This document shows positions 42,736-53,200 of a stretch of DNA of 64,000 nucleotides, one piece after another. The notes beneath the pieces are model-generated. The model ran no database searches. It was given only the letters and a program-made list of their open reading frames with translations, and had not been told where the DNA came from. The position numbers and the translations under genes were made by a program. Numbering within the stretch: position 1 is the stretch's first letter; every line of letters begins with the position of its first letter. Source of the stretch: DAOUJI01 sp965237875 (GTDB lineage Bacteria > Chloroflexota > Dehalococcoidia > Lucifugimonadales > JAGWBF01); NCBI GenBank assembly GCA_965237875.1, contig CBDEGP010000002.1:930001-994000 (forward strand), given 5' to 3'.

Positions 42736-44562
42736 CTACTTGTCGATGGTGACGTAATTTGAACGCGCGCCGACGCCGGCGGAGTTCCGGGCCTTGACGC
42801 GGTAGACGTACCGGGTCTTGGCCGACGTGTAGGTGTCGGTGTACGACGTGGCCGTGGAACCTGTGTCGTTCACATAGACCAGCAATGAGTTCTCGCCCTG
42901 CTGTGGCCGGCGTCGCAGGATCTGGTATCCAGTCACCGTATTGTCGTTGGGCGCGGTCCAGTTGATGGTGATGGACCCGTCGGAGTTGACGGCGCCGGTG
43001 AGAGCCGTGGGGGCAGGCGGCGGCGGGGTCCGCTCCCGTTGCTGGTCCTTAACGGGGCCTGGCACTGTGATGCTAGTCCGGTTGGACAGCATCTTGCCGC
43101 CCTGCGTGCAGACGGCGCCATCGCCGGCGCAGTCTGTGGTGGCCGGCAGGGCCACGGTTACGTCCCCGTTCCCGCCGGGCGCGAGTGTAATCTCCCACCT
43201 GATGTTGCTGCCGCTGGTCGTGCGCCGCGCGCGGGTGACGTTGCCGTTGGTCACGTCGAGTACGTGGTCGCGCACTGTCCGCCACCCCAGGATGGGGGGC
43301 TCGCTGAAGTGGATCTGGAAAGTGAAGGCGGTGGCGCCGTCGTGGGATTCGGGAACGGTATCCTCGTCGAAGCCGCCGTAGAGCGGTTGCGGGGATTGCA
43401 CGTACGCGGCGGCGCTGGTTACGGTCTCATCACTGCCCCCGTCATCGGTGAAGCTCACCCGCACCTTGATCTCGTTGCCCACGTCGTCCTCGACGACGGT
43501 GTATGTGGAGCCGGTGGCGCCCGTTATACCGGTGTCAGTGCTGCCGTCGTTTCGCACCCACTGGTAGGTGAACGTGGCGCCTTCCATGCCATCGGCATCG
43601 GACATGCCCGAGGTGTCCGCGGTCAGGACCTCGCCCGGCTGCGGCGTGCCGGTGATGGCCGGTGCGCCTGTGGCCGGTGTGTTCTCTGCTTCCGTTTGCT
43701 GGCCGACCTGGGAGCAGTCTGCGTGGTTCTCTTCCAGCACGAGTACCCTGATTACTTTGTCGTAGGTCTGCGTAACGTCGACCCCGCTTATCCTGTTGTA
43801 CACCATCGCCCAGTTGGTGTAGTCGTCGTCATCGACGTCGGTGAGGATGGTAATCGTTTGATCGGTGTCCCAGTTATCTTGAGTGAAGCTCAGGTATTCT
43901 GGACTGGGGTATACGATGTCCCAGGGAGTAAAGAGGGTACCTATCCCGACATTTCCTGTCGGCTGGGAGGGTAGGGAAACACCATAGGTGCCGTCTTGGC
44001 CCTCGCAGAGGGTGAGTGTTGATTTGTCGAGCACCGGCTGGTCAATGAAGGTTGAGGCACTGTCGTCCACTGATGCGTTTGTTACCGATTGAAAATCGTA
44101 CAACTCCACGGCGTTGTACGCCGAATCGGTCAGGACACCGCCGGGTTCCTGAGCGAATATGTTGTTGTAGGCAACCTTGACTACCTGTCCTGTTCTGGCC
44201 TGCGGGTTTTCCAGCCTGAGAGTGAGGACAGGACCGGAGTAGGAGGATGAGATCAGCACATTGTCTCTCCCGTCCACCGTGACGGTCATCAGGTCCTTGA
44301 GGATCATTCCCTGGGTGACGCCGTATTTTTCCGCCAGGGTGGACACCAAGGGGCTTACGGCAATATCCTCGCTGAAGGTCACCATGACCTCTATGCCGTC
44401 CCGGCTCGTCGTGGCGCTTACGAAGGTCGGCGCTGTAGTGTCGGCTTGGGCGGAAACTGAGAGAGGACCGTTGTGTGCGAACAGTCCGAATATGCTTATA
44501 GCCGCGACGATAGCGAATGCCGTTACCAGTCTCAATCGAGGGATTGTCATTCTCATAGTCAT
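42736..44562 (-). CDS. Secreted SwmB/Ig-like/FnIII protein
   Basis: The product is 608 residues. A signal peptide (about 1-40, ending SVSAQA) is followed by a SwmB-like domain (42-160: TFSEDIAVSP, LTLRLENP, VKVAYNN). Next come a Calx-like region (165-285) and an Ig-like domain (293-390: GEVLTADTSGMSDADGM). Then an HDGATAFTFQIHFSE domain (395-500) and a C-terminal FnIII domain (515-608) ending NYVTIDK. It has no catalytic motif and no membrane anchor. The Ig-like and HDG domains are the same kind as at the end of the giant protein and in both sulfatases, so it is probably part of the same extracellular system. GGGAGGT lies before the ATG. Confidence 0.85.
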   Translation of the reverse strand: MTMRMTIPRLRLVTAFAIVAAISIFGLFAHNGPLSVSAQADTTAPTFVSATTSRDGIEVMVTFSEDIAVSPLVSTLAEKYGVTQGMILKDLMTVTVDGRDNVLISSSYSGPVLTLRLENPQARTGQVVKVAYNNIFAQEPGGVLTDSAYNAVELYDFQSVTNASVDDSASTFIDQPVLDKSTLTLCEGQDGTYGVSLPSQPTGNVGIGTLFTPWDIVYPSPEYLSFTQDNWDTDQTITILTDVDDDDYTNWAMVYNRISGVDVTQTYDKVIRVLVLEENHADCSQVGQQTEAENTPATGAPAITGTPQPGEVLTADTSGMSDADGMEGATFTYQWVRNDGSTDTGITGATGSTYTVVEDDVGNEIKVRVSFTDDGGSDETVTSAAAYVQSPQPLYGGFDEDTVPESHDGATAFTFQIHFSEPPILGWRTVRDHVLDVTNGNVTRARRTTSGSNIRWEITLAPGGNGDVTVALPATTDCAGDGAVCTQGGKMLSNRTSITVPGPVKDQQRERTPPPPAPTALTGAVNSDGSITINWTAPNDNTVTGYQILRRRPQQGENSLLVYVNDTGSTATSYTDTYTSAKTRYVYRVKARNSAGVGARSNYVTIDK

Positions 44563-45253
44563 GTCTTACCTCCCTGGTACGGTGCGTCGTGGAGTAGTCA
44601 GCTATGAGGGTCGCCTGTTAGGGTGGCGGACGCCGCCGGGACGCTCGTTGAGGCCATCGCTATTCGCTGCCTTTCGGGAGACAGCCCGAAACTACCCCTT
44701 CTATGTAAGAGGCGCAAATCGCCTATGACATCAGCGCAACACTACTCGACAATTCAGCCTTCTGTCAATATGATTGGCGGCGAGGCCTTGGGGAAAGCGA
44801 CCGGCCGCGCCTGCTCTTGCAAGGGCAGGTGGAGGGCCGGCGGCTCACCGGCCTCAACCGGGGAACGACTCCTGGGATGCCGTAGGCCGGGATTGAAAGA
44901 GCCTCCAACCCGGCGGGCCGGAGGCTCGTGCAGGCTTTCCCAGGGTTGCCTGACCGACTCCTTATATAAGGACCTCCCAGCAAAAAGTTCGCAGTAGAGC
45001 CCGTCTCAGAAGTCTGACGTCCTCAAGGTCGTCGATTTCAGGGTGTCGGCTTCCGCTGACATGATGATATTCTCTGACGTATTCTAAAGCTAGTCATGCC
45101 GTAAGACACCAGAATCGGCCTGCACCGCGTAGCGTGAAACCGGGCAATAGGCTTTGTGAGACAGGCTCAGTACGGTACGCTCCGGCCCACCAAATCCTGC
45201 TCGCCGGGAACGCGGTCGGCGTGGCGCCCATGCGGGTTGCGCTCACCGGTGTT
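44563..45253. promoter_or_regulatory. Intergenic region with a repeated non-coding element and hairpin
   Basis: I see no gene here. On the - strand it contains TATATAA (near 44,960-44,970), then a hairpin GAGCCTCC/GGAGGCTC (44899-44927) followed by TTTC. The 25 bases at 44971-44995 recur with one mismatch at 56165-56189, and TACGCTCCGGCCCACC (45176-45191) recurs at 56194-56209. It could be an upstream regulatory region, a small RNA or a duplicated remnant. Confidence 0.5.
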
Positions 45254-48200
45254 CTACCGTGGCGCTACCGCTGACGTGGCAACGCTGGTAAGCGTCTCCT
45301 CGTTGCCCGCGGCGTCGGTGAAGATCACCCGGACCTTGATGGTCTTGCCCTCATCGTCAGCATTCAGGCCATAAGTGGAGTTCGTTGCGTCCCGGATCTC
45401 CGCGTCATCAGCGAGCCACTGGTAGGTGAAGGTCGCTCCACTCAGACCATCAGCATCGTCGATGGCGGACAGGCTCGCCCTCAGAGTAGCTCCCACCCGG
45501 ATTTGGCCCCTGATGGTGGGCAGGCCCGTGGCCGGATTGTTGGAAGTGGGCACAACCTGGGCGGTTGGGGCGCTGGTAAGCGTCTCCTCGTTGCCTGCAT
45601 CGTCGGTGAAGCTCACCCTGACCTTGATGGTCTTGCCCTCATCGTTAGTGTCCAGGACATAGGTCGAGTCCGTTGCGTCCCGGTTCTCCGCGTCATCTGC
45701 GAGCCACTGATAGGTGAAGGCGGCGTTGTTCAGCCCGTCCTCGTCGGCAATCTCCGACGTGTCCGTCGTCAGGGTCTCGCCCACCTGCACAGTGCCGCTG
45801 ATGGTCGGATCGCCCGTGGCGGGTCTGTTCTCGACGGGCGTCGATTCTTCAGTTCGAATCTCAACCGGTTCGGACGCCTCCTGCGGGAACCCGAAGGGGT
45901 CTACCCCCTTCACCCGGTACACGTACAGCACACCAGGCTCCACGTCCGTGTCGGTGTAGGTGGCCGTTCCCGTATCGGTGTATCTGACGTGCACCAGGGG
46001 CGCGGTCTCGCCAAGCTCGGGACGGTTGCGCAGTATCTGGAAGGTTGACGAGTAGGGCCAGCCCGCTGGCAGCTTCCAGGTCAGGACCACCGCGCCGTCC
46101 GATTCCGATGCGGTCAGTCCATAGGGCCGCTCCGAGCCGAACAGCGCGCTGGTCAGCGATTCCTTGTAGCCGGCATCGTCAGTGAACGACACCCTCACCT
46201 TGAAGGCCTTGCCCTCGTCGGCGGAAACCAGGGTGTAGGTGGAGTCCGTGGCGCCCTGGATATCCGTGTAGGCGTTTCCGTCGAACGATACCCAGTGGTA
46301 GCTGAACGTCGCACCAGTCAACCCATCGGCGTCAGAAATGCCGGACGTGTCCGCCGTAAGAGTCTCTCCCACCTCGACTGTGCCGCTGATAATGGGCGAT
46401 CCCGTGGGGGAACTGTTGGACATCATCGGCACCTTCAATTCCATGCGGTTGAACAGCCGTCTGCTGTCTGCCGCACAGACTGCACCGACCAAATGGCAGT
46501 CGAGGTCGGCCTCGATTTTGATCGTAACAGTATCTCTTGAGTCGGGTGTGACCGAGATCGCCCATATTCGGCTTTCACTACCAACGGCCTTCACGCTGGA
46601 CACCGTGCCACCTGCGATCGTCAAGACGTGGTCCTGTATGGCCTCCACGGTTGTGGCGACTCCCTCGCTGAAGTAGATGCGGAACGAGAAGTCCTCACTC
46701 CCATCATGCACTGAGGGAATGTACCTGAAATTGCCGGTAACCGGGGCGCGGGGACGCTCTCCAAGTGGGACACCCATATGAATGGCCAGCCTAACTTGGA
46801 CAGGTTCATCCGCGAACCAGTCCGGGGTCGCCGAGTCCCACCAGTATCCCTCCACTCCTTCTACGGAGGGAGGAATCTTGCTCTCACTGCCAAGATAGGA
46901 GGAATCGCCCACGTGCAGGATGAAGTCCGTCGGCAGTTGCTTATCTATACCCAGCACAAGGCTCTCGCCCGCGTGAACCAGATATTTGACTGTGTAGTGC
47001 GTCCCGTCAATCTCCCATCCGTCAGGGGACAGCGTTCCTCGGTTTCCGAAGATTGAATACCCTGACATTGGCGGGAAGGTGTCATTTTCCTGGGCCGCGG
47101 TCAGTTCACTTAGCGCTTCGCCTACCGTGTCTGTTGCCTTGCTGGTCCGCGTCTCGGCGTTGCCCCTGTCGTCGGTGAAGCTCACCCGCACCTTTATGGT
47201 TTTTCCAACGTCGTTCGACGTCAGTATGTAGGTGGCTTCAGTGGCGCCCACTATGTCCGTGTCCGCGCTCCCGTCGTTACGAATCCATTGGTATCTGAAG
47301 GTGGGGCTGGTCAGCCCATCTTCGTCGTAGATGCTGGAGGTGTCGGCGGTCATGGTCTGCCCAACCTGTGGCGTGCCGGTAATCGCAAACGTGGACTCGA
47401 CCCTCACCGTGTATACCGCAGTCACGCTTTCATCCGGAGCGGTAACATAGATCGTGATCGTAGTGATGCCCTCGGCCAACCGCACCCCGTGCCGGCCATG
47501 CTCACTTGCCCCGTAGGCGTCCTGGATCCTCACGTTGGCATCTGTCGCTGTGGGGACGGCCTTAACTTGGACAATCTCAACGTCGGGGTTCACGGTCGCC
47601 GAATAGGTTCGCACGTCGGGGTCGAATTTCCCGATGTCGACGCCAGCCAGATCAAGCGACTTGAGCATAGCACTTCCCGACAAAGTACCGTCCTCAGCGG
47701 CGCGGATCTGCTCGAAGGCGGCTTCCATCTGCGCCATCACCTCCGGGTAGTCCGCGGCGACATTATTTTGTTCCCGATGGTCCTGCTCGAGGTCGAAGAG
47801 CCGCCATGGCTTGCCGAAGGGCACGCCCGTATTACTTCCATGCCATTTACCGTTGCCGTTGCCGAACACCAGCTTCCACTGGCCGTCCCGGAGCGCAAAC
47901 ATACCGTTCCCCGAATGGTGGACAACGGGCACTCCCCGTGCCTCAACTTCGCTATGCAGCAGAGGCAGCAACGAGATACTGTCCGTGGCTACGCCCGGTT
48001 CCGGGTCTTCGCCCAGGATGTCGGCCAGGGTCGCATACATGTCCGTTAGCGAAACGGTGGCGGTGATGGTCGAACCCTGCTCAATGCCACGTGGCCATTG
48101 CATCAGCAGCGGCACGCGATGGCCGCCCTCGTGAATATGCCCCTTGCCTCCAGCCCAGTGGCCGTTTGACAGGTGTACCTCATCGATATGGTTGGGAATG

Positions 48201-50140
48201 GGGATGCCTCCTTTGTAAGAGCCGTTGTCAGAACTGAATATCACCAGCGTGTCGTCACGAATGCCAGTCCGAGTGAGCGCATCCAGCACCTGTCCGATCG
48301 TCCAGTCCATCTGGGCCACGACGTCGGCGTAGCGACCCAGGCCGGTCTTGCCGTAAAACTGTCGGTTTGGAGCCAGTGGCACGTGGGGAGTATGCAAGGG
48401 CAGGTAGAGGAAGAACGGCGTATTGGTCTGCCCCTCCCGCTCGATGAATGAGACGGCCTCGTCGGTCAGGCGGTCAAGGACTTCATAAACTCCATAGAAC
48501 GCAGAATCGGGCTGGTTCTCTCTGTCCGGGTTGGCCAGGAAGCGCCTGTCGCGGATGTAGATATGGGGTTGCCAGTTGAGGTTGGCGCTGGTGCCGAAGA
48601 ACTCGTCGAACCCGTGGTCTATGGGACTGTCCACTATGTCGGCGTCAAAGTCGACGCCCTTGTTGACCTCCGTGACTTTATCGATGTCCGACAGGCGGGC
48701 GAAGTCCATGCCAAGGTGCCATTTGCCTATCGCCGCGGTCCGGTACCCTTGGCCCTGGAGCAGCGTGCCCAGCGTGGGTCGGTCGGGTCCGATCATAGGT
48801 CGGCTGGAGCCGCCAAGAACACCCGCGGACAGCCACGTTCGCCACGAGTAGCGCCCGGTGAGCAGCCCATAGCGCGTCGGAGAACACATGGACGAGGGCG
48901 AGTGAGCGTCGGTGAATTTCACGCCCGCAGTGGCTATGCCGTCGATGTGGGGGGTGATCATGGCCGAGTCGGGGTTATTCGATTGGATGTCGCCCCAGCC
49001 CAAGTCGTCGGCGAGGATGAGCACGACGTTGGGACGTGAGACTTGTTCAATATCAGGCGGGGTGTTGAGAGTCTCCGCGTCGGCGGAGTCGGACATTTCG
49101 CTGAGGCCCTGGGGGTTCCTGACCTTCACCCGGTAGACGTACCTGGTGTGGGCCGTTACGGACGTGTCGGTGTAGGACGTCGCCGACGATCCGGTGTCGT
49201 CCACGATGGCGACGAACTCAGAGTCTCCCTGGCCGTCCCCGTACTCCGCCCCGTCCCGTGAGCGCCTGAGCACCTGGTAGCCGGTGATGGAGCTGTCCCC
49301 AGGGTCGTCCCAGCTGAGGGTGACGCTGTCGTGGGCGACCGACGAGGCGGTCAGCCCGGTGGGCTCCGCGGGAGTTGACGGCGACGGAGGCGCGGTGGAC
49401 GTTTCGATATTGAGATAGCTGGAACGGGGGCTGAGCCCCACAGAGTTGATGGCCTTCACCCGGTAGACGTACCTGGTTCGGGCTATGACGGACGTGTCGG
49501 TGTACGTAGTGGCCTGGGAGCCGGTGTCATCCACGATCACGACGAACCCGGTTGCGCCCTCTCCGTCCCCGTACTCCGACCCGTCGCGGGAGCGCCTGAG
49601 CACCTGGTAGCCGGTGATGGAACTGTCGCTGGGGTCGTCCCAGCTGAGGGTGACGCTGTCGTGAACGACCGACGAGGCGGTCAGCCCGGTGGGCGCGGCG
49701 GGAGCTGACGGCGGCGGAGGCGCGGCGGACGTTTCGATATTGAGATAGCTGGAACGGGGGCTGAGCCCCACGGAGTTGATGGCCTTCACCCGGTAGACGT
49801 AGCGCGTCCCGGCGTTCACGCTGTTGTCGGTGTAGGTCGTCTCGGCGCTGCCGGTGTCCGGCTCGACGGTGCTGAAAGTACCCGGAGCCTGATTGATCGG
49901 ATCTCGTCTGAGGATGCGGTACCCGGTTATGGAGCTGTCGCCGGGGTCGTCCCAGCTGAGCGTGACGCTGTCGTGGGCGACAGTCGGTGCGGTCAGACCG
50001 GTGGGCGCGGCCGGGACGGCCGCCTGCGCGTGCGTTTCGTTACCAGGCACGAACAGCATAGAGACGGCCGCCAGCAGCAAGGCCAATACCAGCGGGAGCC
50101 GACTGAGCGCGACAGAAGAACCACTCAGGTTGAATCTCAT
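45254..50140 (-). CDS. Secreted multidomain sulfatase with CSPTR motif
   Basis: The product is 1628 residues. A signal peptide (about 1-39) leads to three FnIII domains (about 41-355). Next is an S1-type sulfatase (about 366-840): RPNVVLILADDLGWGD metal site, SPSSMCSPTRYGLLTGRY with the CxPxR formylglycine motif, GKWHLGMDF, HTPHVPLAP and SSDNGSYKGG. After it come a cadherin-like beta-sandwich domain (VRTYSATVNPDVEIV), an Ig-like domain, an unassigned domain, an HDGSEDFSFRIYFSE domain, and alternating Ig-like and FnIII domains. It would hydrolyse sulfate esters, probably of sulfated polysaccharides, outside the cell once a formylglycine-generating enzyme converts the Cys. It is a tandem paralogue of the next gene upstream. 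Confidence 0.88.
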   Translation of the reverse strand: MRFNLSGSSVALSRLPLVLALLLAAVSMLFVPGNETHAQAAVPAAPTGLTAPTVAHDSVTLSWDDPGDSSITGYRILRRDPINQAPGTFSTVEPDTGSAETTYTDNSVNAGTRYVYRVKAINSVGLSPRSSYLNIETSAAPPPPSAPAAPTGLTASSVVHDSVTLSWDDPSDSSITGYQVLRRSRDGSEYGDGEGATGFVVIVDDTGSQATTYTDTSVIARTRYVYRVKAINSVGLSPRSSYLNIETSTAPPSPSTPAEPTGLTASSVAHDSVTLSWDDPGDSSITGYQVLRRSRDGAEYGDGQGDSEFVAIVDDTGSSATSYTDTSVTAHTRYVYRVKVRNPQGLSEMSDSADAETLNTPPDIEQVSRPNVVLILADDLGWGDIQSNNPDSAMITPHIDGIATAGVKFTDAHSPSSMCSPTRYGLLTGRYSWRTWLSAGVLGGSSRPMIGPDRPTLGTLLQGQGYRTAAIGKWHLGMDFARLSDIDKVTEVNKGVDFDADIVDSPIDHGFDEFFGTSANLNWQPHIYIRDRRFLANPDRENQPDSAFYGVYEVLDRLTDEAVSFIEREGQTNTPFFLYLPLHTPHVPLAPNRQFYGKTGLGRYADVVAQMDWTIGQVLDALTRTGIRDDTLVIFSSDNGSYKGGIPIPNHIDEVHLSNGHWAGGKGHIHEGGHRVPLLMQWPRGIEQGSTITATVSLTDMYATLADILGEDPEPGVATDSISLLPLLHSEVEARGVPVVHHSGNGMFALRDGQWKLVFGNGNGKWHGSNTGVPFGKPWRLFDLEQDHREQNNVAADYPEVMAQMEAAFEQIRAAEDGTLSGSAMLKSLDLAGVDIGKFDPDVRTYSATVNPDVEIVQVKAVPTATDANVRIQDAYGASEHGRHGVRLAEGITTITIYVTAPDESVTAVYTVRVESTFAITGTPQVGQTMTADTSSIYDEDGLTSPTFRYQWIRNDGSADTDIVGATEATYILTSNDVGKTIKVRVSFTDDRGNAETRTSKATDTVGEALSELTAAQENDTFPPMSGYSIFGNRGTLSPDGWEIDGTHYTVKYLVHAGESLVLGIDKQLPTDFILHVGDSSYLGSESKIPPSVEGVEGYWWDSATPDWFADEPVQVRLAIHMGVPLGERPRAPVTGNFRYIPSVHDGSEDFSFRIYFSEGVATTVEAIQDHVLTIAGGTVSSVKAVGSESRIWAISVTPDSRDTVTIKIEADLDCHLVGAVCAADSRRLFNRMELKVPMMSNSSPTGSPIISGTVEVGETLTADTSGISDADGLTGATFSYHWVSFDGNAYTDIQGATDSTYTLVSADEGKAFKVRVSFTDDAGYKESLTSALFGSERPYGLTASESDGAVVLTWKLPAGWPYSSTFQILRNRPELGETAPLVHVRYTDTGTATYTDTDVEPGVLYVYRVKGVDPFGFPQEASEPVEIRTEESTPVENRPATGDPTISGTVQVGETLTTDTSEIADEDGLNNAAFTYQWLADDAENRDATDSTYVLDTNDEGKTIKVRVSFTDDAGNEETLTSAPTAQVVPTSNNPATGLPTIRGQIRVGATLRASLSAIDDADGLSGATFTYQWLADDAEIRDATNSTYGLNADDEGKTIKVRVIFTDAAGNEETLTSVATSAVAPR

Positions 50141-50246
50141 GTCCTCACACCTTTACTTCTCTCGGTACGCGGAAGTTGCTCTTGCCTTCCTGCTTCCCGT
50201 GAACGCGGTCGGCGCGGCGCCCATGCGAGTTGCGTTCATCGGTATT

Positions 50247-53200
50247 CTACCGTGGTACTACCACTGACGTGGCCGTACTGGTTAGTGTCTCCTCGTTGCC
50301 CGCGCCGTCGGTGAAGATCACCCGGACTCTGATGGTCTTGCCGGCATCGTCGGCGTCCAGGCCATAGGTGGAGTCCGTTGCGTCCCGGATCTCCGCGTCA
50401 TCGGCGAGCCACTGGTAGGTGAAGGTCGCGCCACTCAGACCATCAGCATCGTCGAGGGCGGACAGGCTTGCCCTCAGAGTAGCTCCCACCCGGGCTTGAC
50501 CCCTGATGGCGGGCAGGCCCGTGGCCGGGTGGTTGGAACTGGCCGCAACCTGGGCGGTTGGGGCGCTGGTGAGCGTCTCGTCGTTGCCTGCATCGTCGGT
50601 GAAGCTCACCCTGACCCTGATGGTCTTGCCCTCATCGTCGGCGTCCAGGACATAGGTCGAGTTCGTGGCGTCCTGGGTGTCCGCGTCATCAGCCAGCCAC
50701 TGGTAGGCGAAGGTCGCGCCGCTCAGACCGTCTGCATCGTCAAGGGAGGACAGGCTCACCCTCAGAGTCGCTCCCACCCGTACTTGGCCCCTGATGGCGG
50801 GTGGGCCTGTGGCCGGGTGGTTGGAACTGCGCGCAACCTGGGCGGTTGGGGCGCTGGTAAGCGTCTCTTCGTTGCCCGCGTCGTCGGTGAAGCTCACCCT
50901 GACCTTGATGGCCTTACCCTCGTCGTCAGCGTCCAGAACATAGGTGGAGTCCGTTGCGTCCTGGATCTCCGCGTCATCAGCGAGCCATTGGTATGAGAAG
51001 ACGGCGTTGTCCAGACCCTCAGCGTCGGCGATGCCGGACGTGTCCGCCGATAGTGTCTCGCCCACCTGCACAGTGCCGCTGATGGTCGGATCGCCCGTGG
51101 CGGGTCTGTTCTCGACCGGCGTCGATTCCGTAGTCCGGATCTCAACCGGTTCGGACGCCTCGTGGGTGTAGCCGAAGGGGTCTACCCCCTTCACCCGGTA
51201 CACGTACAGCACACCAGGCTCCACGTCTGTGTCGGTGTAGGTGTTCGCGCCTGACTCGGTGTATCTGACGTGCACCAGGGGCTCGGCCTCGCCAAGCTCA
51301 GGGCGGTTGCGCAGTATCTGGAAGGTTGACCCGTGGGTCCAGTCCGCTGGCAGACTCCAGGTCAGGACGACCACGCCGTCCGATTCCGATGCGTTCAGTC
51401 CGTAAGGCCGCTCCGAGCCGAACAGCGCGCTGGTCAGCGATTCCTTGTAGCCGGCATCGTCGGTGAAGCTCACCCTCACCTTGAAGGCCTTGCCCTCGTC
51501 GGCGGGTACCAGCGTATAGGTGGAGTCCGTGGCGCCCTGGATATCCGTGTAGCCATTCCCGTTGTACGACACCCACTGGTAGCTGAACGTCGCACCGGTC
51601 AACCCATCGGCGTCAGAAATCCCCGATGTGTCTGCGGTGACGGTCTGCCCAACCTCCAAAATGCCGCGGATTGTTGGCGCTCCCTGCGCCGGCAAGTTGG
51701 CGGGCGAACCCGGCACGGTAATCTCCAGCCGGGAGGACAGAGGCCTTCCGTCCCCGGTGCAGACCGCCCCCTCGACGGCACAGTCCGCGGTAGGGGGGAG
51801 CACCAGGACCACGGCGGCACTGGTGTATGGCTGGACCGTAATCTCCCGCAGGTCGTCCCGTCCGTTCACCCGTCGGGTCGCCTCAACAGCTCCATTGGAT
51901 ACCTGAAAAGAGTGTTCCTGGAGCGTTCTGTGACTTACAGGCACCGGCTCGCTGAACAGGATCCGGACGTCGAACGTTCCGGACCCGTTATGGTTTTCGG
52001 GCACACGGTGTACCTCAGCGGTCAGCAGGACCGGCACCTCAGGCGTGGCCGAGCTGGTCCGGGTCTCGGTGTTGCCTTCGTCGTCGGTAAAGCTCACCCG
52101 CACCCGGATGGTCTTACCCTGGTCCTCGGCCGTCAGGACGTATATCGTACCAGTGGCTCCAGCGATGTCGCTGTCCTTGCTCCCGTCGGTTTGGACCCAC
52201 TGGTAGCTGTAGTCCGGGTTGTCCAGCCCGTCGGGGTCGGTGATGCCCGACGTGTCCACGGTCAGCGTCTCCCCAACCTGTACTGTGCCGGTGATCGTCG
52301 GTGCGCCGACGCGGGTGACCGTCACAGTGTAGGTCGAGGTCGTATCCTTGTCCGCAGCTGTGACCCTCACCCTGATGGTGGTGTTGGGATCGGCCAGCTC
52401 TACCTCCACTCGCCCGCGCGCGGGCTTGCCATACAAGAGGCGCCCCTCGGGAGTCGAGATGCCCGCGCGGGCATCCGTTTCTGTTGGGATCGCAATCACC
52501 TCTATGGTCGCGGTCTCGCGTCTAACGGTCGCTTTATAGGACCGCACCTCGGGGTCGAACGCCCCGATGTCGATGCCGGCCAGCAGCAACAGACGCAGCG
52601 TGGCATCGCCCGACAACGTTCCGTCCTCCGCTGAGCGGATGCCAGCCAGCGTAGCCTTGAGCCGCTCCACCACCGCCGAGTTTGCCCCGGCGACATTTTC
52701 ATCTTCCCGAGGGTCCTGCTCCATGTCAAAAAGCATCAAAGAGTCGATAAGGAGTAACTTCCACCGGCCATCCCGGATCGCGAAGTTCTCACCGGTGGAA
52801 TAGTGGACAACGGGTAAACCGCGGGTCTCGGCGTTGCCAAGCACAATGGGCAGCAGGGACACGCTGTCGAGAGCGACGCCGGGGGCCGGATCTTCCCCTA
52901 GGATGTCGGCTAGGGTCGCGTACATATCGGCCAGCGAGATGGTGGCGTCGAAGACCGAGCCAGCCTCGATGACCGCGGGCCACTGCAGCAGAAAGGGTAT
53001 GCGGTGGCCGCCCTCGCGAAGTGAGCCCTTGCCTGCACTCCACCTGCCGTTGGGTTCGTGTACCCCACCATGGTTGGGAATGGGAATGCCGTCCTTGAAG
53101 GAGCCGTTGTCCGAGGTGAAGATGACAATCGTGTTGTCGTGTTCGCCCACTCGTCTGAGCGTGTCCAGCACCTGGCCGACCGTCCAGTCCACCTGCGCCA

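Noticed and set aside
44920..45000. c-di-GMP (GEMM) riboswitch in the repeated spacer element
   Set aside because: The - strand contains GCCTCCGGCC-like words, but I could not fit the full GEMM core or its second stem, and the second copy of the element lacks the words. It is left as an unassigned repeated element.
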